Source: an uncultured Bacilli bacterium (GTDB lineage Bacteria; Bacillota_I; Bacilli_A; RF39; UBA660). Taken from it: a DNA stretch of 42,117 nt. A program made the position numbers and the translations under genes. How positions within the stretch are numbered: position 1 is the first letter of the stretch; each line of letters opens with the position of its first letter. Shown here piece after piece: positions 39,973 to 42,117 of this stretch. The stretch spans positions 1-42,117 of the forward strand of contig CAKPEJ010000008.1 in assembly GCA_934149325.1 (NCBI GenBank), read 5' to 3'. The notes beneath the pieces were generated by a model. It was not told the DNA's origin, made no database searches, and saw only the letters and a program-made list of their open reading frames with translations.

Positions 39973-41982
39973 CTATTTTATTTCTACATACTTATTAAAT
40001 AAATCTTTATTATCCTTTCTATGAGAAATTAATACTAAAGTTTTATTGTATTCAGTTTTTATTTTTTTTATTATTTTTCTTTCACTTAAAATATCAATTT
40101 CATTCATGGTTTCATCTAAAATAATAAAATCTTTATTTGTAAGCAGTGTTCTTGCTAGTAATATTTTCTGCCTTTCCCCACCAGATAAATTATGACCATT
40201 TTCTTCTATTATATAATTTAGATTTATATTTCTTTTTTCAAGTATTTTATCAACCATAGATACTTTTAAAGCTTTTTTAAAATCTTTTTCATCTACTTTT
40301 TTATATAACTTTATATTATTTTCTATTGTGTCTGTAAATAAATATTCTTTTTGAGATACATAACATATTTTACTTTTTAAATATTCAGATGAAAATTTAT
40401 TTATATCTTTTCCATCTAAAAATATCATATTTTCACAATTATCTAATTGTTTAGTTAGGAGTTTAAACATTGTAGATTTTCCAATACCACTTTGACCAGT
40501 TATTAATATATTATCTGAAGCACAAATTTTTAAATCGTTTTTTAGGCTGATTTCATAATTATTATACGAATATTTTAAATTTTTAAATTCTATTTTTCTT
40601 TTAAATTTTTCTGACTCTTTCTTTTCTTCTTCTTTTACATTATAAAAATTATTAATTCTTTTATATGCACTCTTTGAATTCATAATTAAATTATCAATAG
40701 ATAGAATATTCAAAATCGAATTATAAAAATTAATTAAAAGTAAATTATAAGAAAATAATTCTCCAGTAGATATATTACCTTTTATCATTAATATACTTCC
40801 TATAAGTATTGATACATTTATGCCCATTGATATAATAAATTCTACTATCATATTATATGAGCTATATAACTTATTAAGTTTAGAGGTATTTAAAAGGAAT
40901 GAATGATACACTTTATTTTGTCTTTCAAGGAAATTCTTTTCAAGTGCTAAATTTTTTATTGTATCAATACCAAATAAATTTTCTACTAAAATAGAATTAA
41001 TTTCACCTTGTTTAATTTGATTAGATTTTATTAAATTATTAATATTGTTTCTAAGGAAAAAATGTATAAAAACTAATGCGACTATAAAACACATACTTAT
41101 AATGAACAACATAATATTAATGTAAAACAGAAATAAACTTATTATAATGATTAAAACAATATCAATAATTATTTTAAAGCTAAATTGATTAATAAAATCT
41201 TTTACATAATATAAATCATTTACTCTAGATACAATATCACCTGTTGGCCTACTATGATGATATTGTATAGGAAGAGACAATATATGATTATAAGTATCAC
41301 TTATTAATTTAGATTCTACATTTTTATTAAAGGATATTATAATATTATTTTTTATATAATCAATAACTACTTTTAAAATTATTAAAATTGTAAATATCAA
41401 AAATATCTTTTTATTATTATTTATATTATCTAATATTATTTGAAGATATACTGAATTTATAACTGTAAGAATAGTTGATATTACTGAAAGTATAAATGAC
41501 GAATAAATTAAAATACTATTATTTTTAAATATGGATTTTAAGAAAATTTGGTATGTATCTTTTTCATTAACTATTTTTTTACTTTTTTTAAAAGTAATAA
41601 TAATATTCGACCATTCTCTTAAAAAATTATCTAATGAATATACAATGTCTCCTCTTATAGGATCAAAAATATATACATTATTTTCATCTATTCTTTTTAA
41701 TATTATAAAGTGTGGATATTTTTCTTCTACGACAATATGTGCGACTAATGGAAATTTTAAACTTGCTAAATTATCCAATTCACATTTATAGCTTTTTGAT
41801 TCTAGCCCATACTTATTAGCAGTTTTAACAATATTATAAATGCTTGTCCCATTTTTATCTGTACACATCTCATTTCTAAGTTTTTCAATATTTATATTGC
41901 CACCATAATATTTAATAATATTATAAAGGACAGCAACTCCACAATCTTTAATGCCTTCTTGTTTTGTATATCTAAATTTCAC
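39973..41982 (-). CDS. Peptidase-containing ABC transporter (C39, bacteriocin export)
   Basis: A 669-residue bifunctional exporter that removes leader peptides and exports the cores. The N-terminal C39 peptidase has Q8, catalytic C14 in KDCGVAVLY, H91 in YPHFIIL and D107 in IFDPIRG. A transmembrane domain of six hydrophobic segments spans about 150-430. The nucleotide-binding domain has Walker A GQSGIGKS (496-503), signature LSGGE (599-603), Walker B ending DE (623-624) and H654 in LISHRKD. GTG start with AGGAGGAG upstream. First gene of the operon with both peptides; no immunity or accessory gene is seen in the window. Confidence 0.93.
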   Translation of the reverse strand: MKFRYTKQEGIKDCGVAVLYNIIKYYGGNINIEKLRNEMCTDKNGTSIYNIVKTANKYGLESKSYKCELDNLASLKFPLVAHIVVEEKYPHFIILKRIDENNVYIFDPIRGDIVYSLDNFLREWSNIIITFKKSKKIVNEKDTYQIFLKSIFKNNSILIYSSFILSVISTILTVINSVYLQIILDNINNNKKIFLIFTILIILKVVIDYIKNNIIISFNKNVESKLISDTYNHILSLPIQYHHSRPTGDIVSRVNDLYYVKDFINQFSFKIIIDIVLIIIISLFLFYINIMLFIISMCFIVALVFIHFFLRNNINNLIKSNQIKQGEINSILVENLFGIDTIKNLALEKNFLERQNKVYHSFLLNTSKLNKLYSSYNMIVEFIISMGINVSILIGSILMIKGNISTGELFSYNLLLINFYNSILNILSIDNLIMNSKSAYKRINNFYNVKEEEKKESEKFKRKIEFKNLKYSYNNYEISLKNDLKICASDNILITGQSGIGKSTMFKLLTKQLDNCENMIFLDGKDINKFSSEYLKSKICYVSQKEYLFTDTIENNIKLYKKVDEKDFKKALKVSMVDKILEKRNINLNYIIEENGHNLSGGERQKILLARTLLTNKDFIILDETMNEIDILSERKIIKKIKTEYNKTLVLISHRKDNKDLFNKYVEIK

Positions 41983-42070
41983 TTTATCTCCTCCTACATA
42001 TTATATACGCGATTTATACCCTAAAACCCCCTATATTTTCTAAAAAAAATATAAAAAAGTATAAAAAACT

Positions 42071-42105
42071 AAAAAAAAGAATAATCTTTTTTCAACCGAT
42101 TATTC
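42071..42105 (-). terminator. Terminator of a gene beyond the window
   Basis: Stem GAATAATC / GATTATTC with an 11-base loop, followed by TTTTTTTT on the minus strand; on the plus strand it is followed by CTTTTTT, so it could act both ways. The 75 bases between it and the transporter hold only AT-rich runs and TAGGGGG/TTTTAGGG. Confidence 0.75.
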
Positions 42106-42117
42106 CTTTTTTAATTT

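Noticed and set aside
1..42117. Mycoplasma-type code with TGA as tryptophan
   Set aside because: TGA serves as the stop in several genes with tight overlaps (ATGA junctions), and tryptophans are encoded by TGG.

Overview
The window comes from a very AT-rich, spore-lineage member of the Bacillota, most likely class Bacilli. Three things point there: gene order matching Bacillus subtilis over several long blocks, strong AGGAGG or AGGTGAT ribosome binding sites, and sporulation-family genes (yqfC, yqfD, spoIVFA, spoIVFB). TGA is used as a stop codon (vanZ-like gene, rsmE, ldh, mreC), so this is not a code-4 mycoplasma. The small, trimmed operons resemble uncultured gut Bacilli (RF39 or Erysipelotrichales-like), but that placement is inference. 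Nearly all genes lie on the minus strand, so transcription runs from high to low coordinates.

Region by region: (1) 24-8564, read right to left: rsmE, an unknown anchored protein, mtaB, a sigma-70 family factor, rpsU, yqeY, yqfC, yqfD, a VanZ-like gene, ybeY, dgkA, cdd and era. This is the B. subtilis rsmE-mtaB-rpsU-yqeY-yqfCD-ybeY-dgkA-cdd-era block without phoH and pgpH, with a VanZ-like gene in their place and a sigma factor inserted before rpsU. (2) 8703-9788: a lone plus-strand Clp-D1-like AAA+ ATPase. (3) 9828-13615: efp, ldh, rpmG and an elongation-type class B PBP. (4) 13690-14579: two small genes of unclear role. (5) 14742-18533: spoIVFB, spoIVFA, mreD, mreC, radC and a SPOR-like membrane protein at the position of spoIIB. 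This is the B. subtilis spoIIB-radC-mreCD-spoIVFAB order without maf, mreB and minCD. (6) 18608-26936: proS, a large zinc-ribbon membrane protein, a cysteine-rich surface protein, tig, tmcAL and greA. (7) 26987-39562: trhP2, trhP1, trmR, DUF1292, ruvX, ireB, mltG, alaS, an mTERF-like gene, a cmk-mTERF fusion behind a T-box leader, an AI-2E family permease, a 49-aa membrane peptide and recD2. This is the B. subtilis recD2-yrrI-alaS-ireB-ruvX-trmR-trhP1-trhP2-greA block with an insertion. (8) 39642-41982: a peptidase-containing ABC transporter followed by two tiny leader-peptide genes, which looks like a bacteriocin export operon.

The most unusual items are: cytidylate kinase fused to seven perfect 35-residue mTERF-like repeats, followed by a second mTERF-like gene, both sitting between an alanine-type T-box and alaS; the two-peptide bacteriocin-like operon; a shortened AlaRS without its C-Ala domain; a calcium-binding-type loop just after the KTG motif of the PBP; and a surface protein whose C-terminal cassette has codon use unlike the rest of the window.

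Most intergenic promoters have an extended -10 (TGnTATAAT), and several have the -35 element inside the terminator of the gene before. No rRNA, tRNA, insertion sequence, integrase or CRISPR array was seen, and no gap longer than 300 bases lacks a gene or RNA element.
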